Shown: positions 25,323-33,163 of the stretch, piece by piece
Numbering within the stretch: position 1 is the first letter of the stretch
Layout of the letters: each line of letters begins with the position of its first letter
Assembly (NCBI GenBank): GCA_023408075.1
Contig: JAEYKW010000017.1
Coordinates: forward strand, 1-64,000
From: Bacillota bacterium
GTDB taxonomy: Bacteria > Bacillota > Clostridia > Christensenellales > SZUA-584
Direction: 5' to 3'
Length of the DNA: 64,000 bases
Notes under the pieces: model-generated
Told to the model about the DNA's origin: nothing
What the model saw: the letters and a program-made list of their open reading frames with translations, nothing else
The model's database searches: none
Program-made: the position numbers and the translations under genes

Positions 25323-26768
25323 TTACTTCAACACTGATTTTAAAATATATGCCTTGGGCTGTGTCATTTCCTCAAGTGTATAGGATACACCCTCGCGGCC
25401 AAGCCCTGTCATTTTTCGTCCGCCATGCGGCTGATCAATGTTGCGGTAGTTGCCCGATCCGTTGATGATGACACTGCCGCATTCCATTTTGGAGGCCACA
25501 CGAAAGGCCTTTTTCATATCCTTTGTCATGACGCCCGCATTGAGCCCGAACGGCGTGTTGTTGGCAATGCTGACCGCCTCCTCTTCCGTATCAAACCCGA
25601 TGATCGGGAATACCGGCCCAAACACTTCCATGTCTTTGCAAATACTCATTTCGGTCGTCACATCGAGCAATACGGCGGGTTCAAAATAAGTCGGCGCACT
25701 CAGCGTGCCGCCAAACACACATTTCGCTCCCTGCCTCACGGTTTGCTCCACCTGCTTTTGCACTTCGAGCGCCGCTTTCGGGCTGATCAGCGCCCCAAGC
25801 TCCGTTTGCTCATCGAGCGGGCTGCCCCTTTTCACGCTCTTGAGCCTGCCAATGAGCTTTTCGACAAAAATATCCTTGATGCTGTTCTGCACCAAAAAGC
25901 GTTTGGGTGCGCAGCATGTCTGTCCCGCATTCTGTATGCGTCCCGATGCGCATTCGCTTACCGCAAGCTCCATATCGGCATCATCAAACACGATAAACGG
26001 GTCGTTTCCGCCGAGCTCAAGGAAAAGATGCTTGAGCGTTCTCGATGCATTCTGCGCAATGGCCTGCCCCACCTCGGTGCTGCCGGTAAAGCTGACCGCA
26101 TCAATATCCGGGCTTTCCACGAGAATGCTGCCCACCAGCGATCCCCGGCCGGTAATGATCTGCAGCGCACTGCCGGGCACGCCCGCTTCCAGCATGAGCT
26201 CGACGACGCGTATGAGCGTCAGCGGGTTTTCCGATGCGGGCTTTAATATCACGCTGTTGCCCACGCTCAGCGCGGATGCCACCTTGTGCATGCTGAGCTC
26301 CACCGGGTAGTTAAACGGCGCAATGCACGCGATCACGCCCAAGGGTTCACGGCGCGTAAATATGATGTCCTTGTCGCAGCTCGGCTGCGCATCCGTCATC
26401 GTTTTGCCGTAAAAGTGCTTGGCTTTTTCCACATAGCTGCGCAATATCTGTACCGCACAGTCTACCTCACCTCTTGCCTCACGGATGATCTTGCCCATTT
26501 CGGTGCTCAGCAGTACCGAAAGCTCTTCGATATGCGCTTCCAAAACATCGGCGCACTTCAGCAGTATACGGGCCCTTGCGTGAGTGGGCATGGCGGACCA
26601 GAGTTTGCTGCCCTGCTTAGCGATATTGATTGCCTCATTGACATCCTCTTCCGTCGCGCTCGGAACCTCATCAATCAGTTCCTGTGTGGCAGAGTTATAT
26701 ATCGCGATCGTTTTGTGATCACTTGAATCCTTGGCCTTTCCTCCAATGAACATCTTCATATCTTGCAC
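25323..26768 (-). CDS. NAD(P)-dependent aldehyde dehydrogenase
   Basis: 481 residues. ALDH superfamily with intact active site: ELGGNDPFIVFDDADMELA (catalytic Glu in ELGG) and the nucleophilic Cys in NAGQTCCAPKRFLV. The cofactor-binding region has FTGSTEVGQAIAQNA. The closest named groups are succinate-semialdehyde or lactaldehyde-type dehydrogenases; exact substrate unknown. It lies between the RbsABC-type importer and the KDPG aldolase genes, so it probably oxidises a sugar-derived aldehyde to an acid entering the KDG branch. 162 bp separate it from the binding protein upstream, a gap occupied by a strong hairpin. Confidence 0.9.
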   Translation of the reverse strand: MQDMKMFIGGKAKDSSDHKTIAIYNSATQELIDEVPSATEEDVNEAINIAKQGSKLWSAMPTHARARILLKCADVLEAHIEELSVLLSTEMGKIIREARGEVDCAVQILRSYVEKAKHFYGKTMTDAQPSCDKDIIFTRREPLGVIACIAPFNYPVELSMHKVASALSVGNSVILKPASENPLTLIRVVELMLEAGVPGSALQIITGRGSLVGSILVESPDIDAVSFTGSTEVGQAIAQNASRTLKHLFLELGGNDPFIVFDDADMELAVSECASGRIQNAGQTCCAPKRFLVQNSIKDIFVEKLIGRLKSVKRGSPLDEQTELGALISPKAALEVQKQVEQTVRQGAKCVFGGTLSAPTYFEPAVLLDVTTEMSICKDMEVFGPVFPIIGFDTEEEAVSIANNTPFGLNAGVMTKDMKKAFRVASKMECGSVIINGSGNYRNIDQPHGGRKMTGLGREGVSYTLEEMTQPKAYILKSVLK

Positions 26769-26881
26769 GTCCTTATAAATTTATGTACTAAACAAAGCCT
26801 ATGCGGTCTCGCCATTTCGGGGTCTTGCAATAGGGTTAATGACATAGTATAATTTTTTAATAAATATCATCCAAGGTTGTA

Positions 26882-26919
26882 CTGGCTATAGGGAACGCCC
26901 TTAACGTCCCTATAGCCAG
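26882..26919. repeat. 13-bp perfect inverted repeat between rbsB-like gene and aldehyde dehydrogenase
   Basis: CTGGCTATAGGGA (26882-26894) and TCCCTATAGCCAG (26907-26919) face each other across 12 nt, starting 11 nt after the binding-protein stop. No T-tract follows in the direction of transcription, so it is more likely a 3' mRNA-stabilising or attenuating hairpin than a full terminator. It could raise binding protein over the enzymes downstream. Confidence 0.7.
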
Positions 26920-26930
26920 CCAGTCACTTT

Positions 26931-28001
26931 TTAGAAATCACTGTTCGCGTCATAGTACTTGTCGACATTTTCCGAGCTGATCACATCGGGTGCTGTGTTG
27001 ATAAGCTTCTGAACGGGTTTTCCCTGAACATAGTCGAGAATGGTGTTCAGTGTCAGTTCGGCAACAGCCGCCGGATTGTTAAGACCGGTTGCACCGTATT
27101 TGCCTTCCTTGATCAACGCAAGGGCTTCTTTTTGTCCGTCAGCAGCAGCGAGCACGAGAATCTGGTCGGCTTTGCCCGCATTTTCAATCGCCATCAGCGC
27201 ACCCAGCGCCATGCTGTCGTTTTCGGCCACGAGGCAGTTCATGTCCGGCGCTGCCTGAAGCATATCTTCGGCTGCCGCCAATCCGCCTTCCTGAGACCAC
27301 GAGCCCCAGCCCTGTGTGACGATCTTGAAGTTGGTTTTGTTGGACTGACGCAGCTGTTCTTCGACCACGCCTTTAACAACGCCGATTCTTCTGTCAACGC
27401 CGAGCATGTTGCCCTGATTGCCGCTCAGAACAGCCATTCTGATTTCTTCATTGCCCATATGCTGTGCGAGCCATACGCCAACCATCTCACCGTTATTGAG
27501 GTTGTTAGACTGGATCATCGAAACATAGGAAGCAGAAGGATCAATGGAGTTGTCCATGATAAATACCGGGACACCGGCAGTGGTTGCCGACTCTGTGGTG
27601 GGGATAAGGCCCTTGGGGTCAGTCGGGTTGATAACCAGGATGTCGATATCCTTTGCGAGCAGATCTTCAATATCAGAAACCTGCTTCGTCATGTCTCCGC
27701 CCGCATCGACCGTGTAGAAGGTGATGCCTTTCTCATCGCAGAGCTTTTGCATCGCGTTCGACTGTGCCACAAAGTACGGCGCACCCATCGTCTGCATCGA
27801 CAATCCGATTGTCAGATTGTTGACATCCAACGGTTCATCCAGCACGACTTCGGCCGGAGCGCTTTCCTGCGGCGCTGATTCCTCTGTTGCCGGGGATTCC
27901 TGTGTGTCGGATTGAGACGCAGCCGGTTCCGCGCAGCCAGCCATCATCACACCTACGAGCATTAATGCCAGCAACATGCCCAAGATCTTCTTGATTTTCA
28001 T
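26931..28001 (-). CDS. Sugar ABC transporter substrate-binding lipoprotein (RbsB-like)
   Basis: 356 residues. Lipoprotein signal with lipobox MAGC, then a Ser/Glu-rich linker. The domain is a type I periplasmic-binding fold: LTIGLSMQTMGAPYFVAQSNAMQKLC, DIEDLLAKDIDILVINPTDPKGL, PVFIMDNSIDP, and VAENDSMALGALMAIENAG. RbsB relatives bind ribose, galactose, xylose, inositol or sugar acids. Ligand unknown; the adjacent KDG pathway suggests an aldose or sugar acid. It follows the permease gene by 67 bp. Confidence 0.92.
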   Translation of the reverse strand: MKIKKILGMLLALMLVGVMMAGCAEPAASQSDTQESPATEESAPQESAPAEVVLDEPLDVNNLTIGLSMQTMGAPYFVAQSNAMQKLCDEKGITFYTVDAGGDMTKQVSDIEDLLAKDIDILVINPTDPKGLIPTTESATTAGVPVFIMDNSIDPSASYVSMIQSNNLNNGEMVGVWLAQHMGNEEIRMAVLSGNQGNMLGVDRRIGVVKGVVEEQLRQSNKTNFKIVTQGWGSWSQEGGLAAAEDMLQAAPDMNCLVAENDSMALGALMAIENAGKADQILVLAAADGQKEALALIKEGKYGATGLNNPAAVAELTLNTILDYVQGKPVQKLINTAPDVISSENVDKYYDANSDF

Positions 28002-28068
28002 TTTCTCCTCCTATTTGTTCTTATTACATGAAAACATAGTCGCTATGTTTTAATGTCACCGCGTTTTG

Positions 28069-29040
28069 TTATTTGTCTTTGCTTTCCGCGCCCTGCAGCA
28101 GCACCGCGACGAGGATGATAACGCCTTTAATGACCTGCTGCGGATATGCCGCCACGTTCATCAGGTTCATGATGTTGCTGATCATACCAAGTATGAATAC
28201 GCCCAGCAGCGTATTGAGCACCGTGCCTTTGCCGCCCGTGAGCGCCGCGCCGCCGATCACCACGCTGGCAATCGCATCGAGCTCCATGCCTTCACCCACC
28301 ACCGGAGAGCCGACAGCCGCCCTCGACGCGCTGATCACACCGGCCAGTGCGCAGACAACACCCGAAATCACATAGACAATGAACTTGTAAACGCGCACAT
28401 TCACGCCCGAAAGCTTCACCGCTGTCTCATTGCTGCCGATTGCCGTAATCAGGCGGCCGAACACCGTGTATTTAAGCAGCAGCACAAACACGACAAACAC
28501 GATCAATATCACATAGGCGAGGCAGGGCAGCCCGAGAAACGTCTCTTTGCCGAAAAATATCAGGTCCTTATTCGTAATCTGTATCGGCGTGCCCTTGGAG
28601 ATGATAAACGCCACCCCTCGGGCAATCGTCATAAATGCCAGCGTCACCACGAACGGCGCCACGTTCCTGACGGACACAAAATACCCGGAACCCGCACCAA
28701 CTGCGCCGCAAATCAGCACCGTCAGCAGTACGGCCAGCGGCAGGCCCATCGTCTTTAAGAAAAAGCCCGCGAGCACACACCCGAGCGCCACCAGAGACCC
28801 GACCGACAGGTCAATACCGCCGGTGAGTATAACAAACAGCATACCCATGCTGATGATCGCAATGCCGGAGTTTTGCCTCAGCAGATTCGATATGTTCTTG
28901 AATGTGAAGAATGAGCTGGACATGATGCTGGACACAATTATCAGCAAAACAAATATGATAAGCGTGTTGTATTTAATCAGCAAATTCAGCGGGCTCAAGC
29001 CTTTGATGGTCAACCCTGACCGATTCGTCTTGTTGTTCAT
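28069..29040 (-). CDS. Sugar ABC transporter permease (RbsC-like)
   Basis: 323 residues with about ten membrane segments. Conserved RbsC features include FVILTGGIDLSVGSLVALGCVLAGF, LAFMTIARGVAFIISKGTPI, GRLITAIGSNETAVKLSGVNV (EAA-like loop contacting the ATPase) and IGGAALTGGKGTVLNTLLGVFILGMI. It forms the membrane channel of the importer. Start lies 2 bp after the ATPase stop, so translational coupling is likely. Confidence 0.93.
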   Translation of the reverse strand: MNNKTNRSGLTIKGLSPLNLLIKYNTLIIFVLLIIVSSIMSSSFFTFKNISNLLRQNSGIAIISMGMLFVILTGGIDLSVGSLVALGCVLAGFFLKTMGLPLAVLLTVLICGAVGAGSGYFVSVRNVAPFVVTLAFMTIARGVAFIISKGTPIQITNKDLIFFGKETFLGLPCLAYVILIVFVVFVLLLKYTVFGRLITAIGSNETAVKLSGVNVRVYKFIVYVISGVVCALAGVISASRAAVGSPVVGEGMELDAIASVVIGGAALTGGKGTVLNTLLGVFILGMISNIMNLMNVAAYPQQVIKGVIILVAVLLQGAESKDK

Positions 29041-29042
29041 GA

Positions 29043-30533
29043 TTATATCCCCCTCATTATCATCTGCATGATGCTTTGTTCGCTTAAATCATCACGGGCA
29101 ATCTCACCCTTGATTTTTCCTCCGTTAAATACATAAACCCGGTCACACATACCGATCAATTCCATCATTTCGGACGATATCATGACGACGCCCAGACCGG
29201 CCTTCGCAAATTCATTGACCAGATTGTATATCTCCACCTTGGCGCCGACATCAACACCGCGCGTGGGCTCATCGAGTATAATCACTTTGCTGTTCGCATT
29301 GAACCATTTGGCCAGAACCACCTTCTGCTGGTTGCCGCCGCTTAAGTTTTGCACGGCCGTTTCGGGGCTGCTCGTTTTTATAGACAACGCGCTGATCAAA
29401 TTTTTGGAGATATCCAGTTCCTTATCCTTCTTGATCCAGCCTATTTTACCCGCGATTTTTTTCAGATTGGCAAACGTGATATTGATACGGATGGGCATCG
29501 ACAGTATCAGCCCGTCCGTTTTCCGGCTTTCGGGTACCAGACCGATGCCTTTCTTCACAGCTTCCTTCGGAGAGTTGATTGCCGTTTCGACCTGTTCCAG
29601 ATATAATTTGCCGCTTCGCTTGGGATCGGCGCCGAATACCGCGCGCGCCACCTCCGTACGACCGCTGCCGACCAGCCCCGAAAACCCGATGACTTCGCCC
29701 TTGCGGACAGAAAAGCAGATGTCTTCAAACCGGTTGGAGCAAAAACCATCGACCCGCAGCACCTCTTCGCCGACTTCATTGTCGCGTTCAGGAAAAAGCG
29801 TGGTGAGCTCTCTGCCGATCATCAGCTCCATCACCTGCTTCATCGATGTTTCGGATGTTTTGAGCGTACCCGTTACCTCGCCATCGCGCAGCACAGTGAT
29901 GTTGTTGGCTATCTGGAAAACCTCCTCCAGACGGTGAGAAATATAGATGATGCTGACGCCCTTATCTCTGAGCTTATAGAGTATATTGAACAAGTTCCCC
30001 ACATCCTGAGGCGTCAGCACGGCGGTCGGTTCGTCGAGTATGAGTATCCGCGAATTCTCAGACAGCGCCTTTGCAATCTCAACAACCTGCTGATAGGCAA
30101 CGCTCAAATCCTTCACAAGGCTTTTGGGGCTGATATCGATACCGATGCTGTCGATAATCTCCTGCGCTTTCTTGTTCAGCCTGTTGCGATTGATAATTCC
30201 TTTGGCGTTGCTCATGCTGTTGAGGAATATGTTCTCCGCCACCGTCAGATCAGGCACGAGCGCAAACTCCTGATAAATAATGCTGACACCCAGTTCCTTG
30301 CCCATACGGGGTGAATTGATTTCCACAGTGTTGCCGTCAATAAGAATAGTCCCGGAATCTTTTTTTACCGCACCGGAAAGTATTTTGACAAGCGTTGATT
30401 TGCCCGCGCCGTTTTCTCCAACCAGCGCATGAATCTCCCCTGGAGCCACGCTGAATGAAAAACCCTTAAGCGCGTGAACACCCCCGAAACGCTTGACAAT
30501 GTTTCGCATCTCCACTCTGTAGTCACCCGGCAT
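29043..30533 (-). CDS. Sugar ABC transporter ATP-binding protein with two ATPase domains (RbsA-like)
   Basis: 496 residues. Two ABC domains: the first has Walker A GENGAGKSTLVK, signature-like DLSVAYQQVVEIAKAL and Walker B RILILDEPTAVL. The second has the weaker GLVGSGRTEVARAVFGA typical of RbsA, signature NLSGGNQQKVVLAKW and Walker B VIILDEPTRGVDVG. This degenerate second Walker A is usual for the family, so the protein is intact. GAGGAGG precedes the start. It is the first gene of the leftward sugar-acid operon. Confidence 0.95.
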   Translation of the reverse strand: MPGDYRVEMRNIVKRFGGVHALKGFSFSVAPGEIHALVGENGAGKSTLVKILSGAVKKDSGTILIDGNTVEINSPRMGKELGVSIIYQEFALVPDLTVAENIFLNSMSNAKGIINRNRLNKKAQEIIDSIGIDISPKSLVKDLSVAYQQVVEIAKALSENSRILILDEPTAVLTPQDVGNLFNILYKLRDKGVSIIYISHRLEEVFQIANNITVLRDGEVTGTLKTSETSMKQVMELMIGRELTTLFPERDNEVGEEVLRVDGFCSNRFEDICFSVRKGEVIGFSGLVGSGRTEVARAVFGADPKRSGKLYLEQVETAINSPKEAVKKGIGLVPESRKTDGLILSMPIRINITFANLKKIAGKIGWIKKDKELDISKNLISALSIKTSSPETAVQNLSGGNQQKVVLAKWFNANSKVIILDEPTRGVDVGAKVEIYNLVNEFAKAGLGVVMISSEMMELIGMCDRVYVFNGGKIKGEIARDDLSEQSIMQMIMRGI

Positions 30534-31059
30534 TGGAAGACCTCCTCATAAATTTGAAGCACCTAAAGAGCTTTGTTTGAACTATGAAATTTAAGAATTT
30601 TGAATAATATCCCGATCTCGTGTGTATACAATAACTCACCGCAATTGACATGTAAAGTACGCACTATTTTGTTCTACTATAACATTTTTGTTACTACTTC
30701 CGGCTTGTCCCTGCGCCATTAACCCGTGTGAATAACGGTAAATAAGCCGGTTTGCTCATGTTTTTATGAAACAGATACAATTGAGCAATACAGAAAAATA
30801 ACTCCAAAAGCATACTGGTACTCAATGCGGTTGCAGACGGCGAAACAGCCTGTTACGGCGTCATTTATGTATAGAATGAACAGCGGATTTTAAATTGAAA
30901 AGCTTCGTTCGGAGCCTCTGAAACCCGGCTATGACATTACACGCGAAAATATTGTTACGTAATAGTTTATTTTTTTTTGCATTTCTGTTATAGTACTATT
31001 ACCATTGAACGTTAACCAGCATATATATAAAGTAACAGACGGAAAGGCGGACACTTTCA
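30534..31059. other. Divergent control region of the sugar-acid operon and the SH3-domain gene
   Basis: No gene is visible. On the minus strand TTTACA (30658-30653) and TATTGT lie 17 bp apart upstream of the rbsA-like gene and could be its promoter; TGTATACA nearby is an 8-bp palindrome that might bind a regulator. On the right, the stretch TTGCAT with TATAGT near 30978-31000 may drive the plus-strand gene. The middle, about 30700-30950, shows nothing I can name. Confidence 0.45.
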
Positions 31060-31923
31060 ATGAGCAAAACGAAACCTTTTATCCGTATTACCGCTATCCT
31101 TGCGGCGCTTATGACAGCGGCGTTGCTATGTCTTGCTCCAGTTACGGTCAAGGCAGATGATGGTTCCCCGATCGGCACGGCGGTTTGCATCGCGAAAAAA
31201 ACCATGAACCTGCGCAGCGAACCCTCTTCCTCATCCGGTATCGTCGCGAAACTTCCGGCCCGTACCTTTGTGAAGGTATACGCACAGGAAGGCAAATGGT
31301 ATCAGGTTGAGTACAACGGCGCTATGGCATGGGGAGACAACTCGTCTCTCGTCTTTGCGGCAAACCCGGGGGTCAGCCTGACATCCGAGGGAACAGACCG
31401 AACCTATACGATGTATTATCAGGGCGATTCACAATGGAAATTCTCCCGCTCTGTTGAAAAGAAAGCCTGCATCATGTCCTCGTATGCCATAATGATCAAC
31501 AACATGGGCATCCCGGCGAATCCGCGGCTTATCTACGAATCAAACCGCAGAAACACCTCTATGAAATCTTCGGGCCTGACAGCTAATTTCGGCGTCACAC
31601 CTGTGTGCGCACTCAGCGGCGATTCGCCGTACCTCAAACGCTTTGATGGGGAAAAAACCTATGTTGTCGATCCGGGGGCCAATGGTGTGGCCGCGATTAA
31701 AGAGGCCATTGACCGGAATCCGGAAGGCGTGGTTTGTTATTTCAAAAAGGGCAGCAAGGCCCACGCGGTTGTGGCTTGCAAATATGACGGCGATACCATC
31801 TATTTCAGCGATGCGGGCCGTACGAGCAATACACTATTGACCTTTGGCGACACGTGGGTATCCTACAAACACAGAATGACGTATGCCCATCTCAATTTTA
31901 TAGCGGCGCTGGATGCAGCCTGA
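31060..31923 (+). CDS. Secreted protein with SH3b domain and C39-like cysteine peptidase domain
   Basis: 287 residues. A signal peptide (hydrophobic stretch ending in APVTVKADD) is followed by an SH3b domain (residues about 40-110: TMNLRSEPSSSSGIVAKLPA, VKVYAQEGKWYQVEYNG) that usually binds cell-wall peptides. The rest resembles papain-like C39-type peptidases: EKKACIMSSYAIMINNMGI would hold the nucleophilic Cys, and SKAHAVVACKYDGDTIYFSDAG the His followed by an Asp. The catalytic assignment is by pattern only. A wall-associated peptidase or a substrate-sequestering relative is likely. A terminator follows. Confidence 0.8.
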   Translation: MSKTKPFIRITAILAALMTAALLCLAPVTVKADDGSPIGTAVCIAKKTMNLRSEPSSSSGIVAKLPARTFVKVYAQEGKWYQVEYNGAMAWGDNSSLVFAANPGVSLTSEGTDRTYTMYYQGDSQWKFSRSVEKKACIMSSYAIMINNMGIPANPRLIYESNRRNTSMKSSGLTANFGVTPVCALSGDSPYLKRFDGEKTYVVDPGANGVAAIKEAIDRNPEGVVCYFKKGSKAHAVVACKYDGDTIYFSDAGRTSNTLLTFGDTWVSYKHRMTYAHLNFIAALDAA

Positions 31924-31961
31924 AAAGGAATTTTTTCAAAACAGCGATAGAATACGGAACA

Positions 31962-31988
31962 AAAGGGAGCCAGCCGGCTCCTTTTTAA
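31962..31988 (+). terminator. Terminator of the SH3/C39-like gene
   Basis: GGAGCC and GGCTCC pair around AGCC, flanked by A residues on the left and TTTTTAATT on the right. Confidence 0.8.
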
Positions 31989-32030
31989 TTATCACTGTGA
32001 AACATACATTAGGAATCATCATTGCTTAAA

Positions 32031-32930
32031 CTAATTATTGTTATAAGCCAATTCAATAATCGGTTTGGCTTTCTCAAAATCTTCTCTGTTTTTTATTGTT
32101 AATTCCAAATCCCCAGTACCCCAATGTCCAATGTTGCTGACATCCCGAGAAAAGTCTTTTTCTAGCTGAATGACATCTGGATGAACTCTCAAATAGAGCA
32201 TTATGCTTTTGCTTCGCACCTCAATACAGACAAAGTTCTTCATTTTCTTAAACGCCACATATAATTTTAATTGGTTTTCTGTTAGATCATCGCCCAGTGA
32301 TATAATAAAATCTCTGATTGAGGCATATAGATCACGCAACATAGGGTCTGTTGTCGTTAGTTGCTCTTCAAACGTTTTTATATTGCTATTCTTCTTTGTT
32401 GAAACCGCTTGTCCGAAATCTTTTAATGGAGACACAATATTGGAATTGACCAATTCAAACATAATAAGCGCTTTCCCAAACTTTTTATATCGAACCAAGT
32501 CAATATTCCTATTTATCTGCTTAACAGCATATTCATCATATCGAGTAAAGTCGCCGGCAATGCAAATCAAACGAGGCATAGTCCAATCGAGCATGTTCGA
32601 TTTTTCTTTACCAAGCGCATTCATCACCAGCAATTCAAAATCGGCCTTATGATCCAATAACCAATCTAAATAGAACAACCCTTGGTTAATTACATTTTCA
32701 TTACTTGAACGTTTATACTCAAATATCACAGGGCAATAGTTTTCATCAACTCCGAGGCTATCAATCCGCCCACCATTCGAAGTTATATATTCTGTCTTCA
32801 AAAATGTAACACCAAAAAAGACAGTCATATTCCTTTCAATTAACGTTTGTAGTTCCTTTTCAAGGGCCACTGAAGAAGCGGGCAATTCAACTACCGTATC
32901 AGTTATACTAAACAGTTTAATATCAGACAT
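32031..32930 (-). CDS. NucS-like (DUF91) nuclease-fold protein with C-terminal DUF5655-type domain
   Basis: 299 residues. The N-terminal half carries a PD-(D/E)xK-like pattern: GGRIDSLGVDENYCPVIFEYKR gives Asp57, Glu71 and Lys73, with a preceding acidic helix (LEKELQTLIERNM). This is the pattern of DUF91/NucS-like endonucleases. The C-terminal 100 residues (LRDLYASIRDFIISLGDDL, VCIEVRSKSIMLYLRVHP, DLELTIKNREDFEKAKPIIELAY) match DUF5655, a small domain often fused to such nucleases. The gene is AT-rich relative to the flanking helicase and peptidase genes. No signal peptide. It stands alone, so a defence role is plausible but unproven. Confidence 0.82.
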   Translation of the reverse strand: MSDIKLFSITDTVVELPASSVALEKELQTLIERNMTVFFGVTFLKTEYITSNGGRIDSLGVDENYCPVIFEYKRSSNENVINQGLFYLDWLLDHKADFELLVMNALGKEKSNMLDWTMPRLICIAGDFTRYDEYAVKQINRNIDLVRYKKFGKALIMFELVNSNIVSPLKDFGQAVSTKKNSNIKTFEEQLTTTDPMLRDLYASIRDFIISLGDDLTENQLKLYVAFKKMKNFVCIEVRSKSIMLYLRVHPDVIQLEKDFSRDVSNIGHWGTGDLELTIKNREDFEKAKPIIELAYNNN

Positions 32931-33163
32931 CGTTTTCCCCCACTTATCATTTTAATAAATTGCTCAAAGTTGTTCTTACGAGATGAAGTTCTTTTGCTGT
33001 TGATAGTCTCTATCTGCGGTCTTAATAACAAACCTTAGTAGTAATATTCTTCTTGTATGATTATATCGTATCTCTTGAACATTTCATATGATCCCAGATT
33101 TATTTTCATTTTGAAACGACAAATTGTGACTATACCACTCAAAAGATAAATTATTATATTTCT

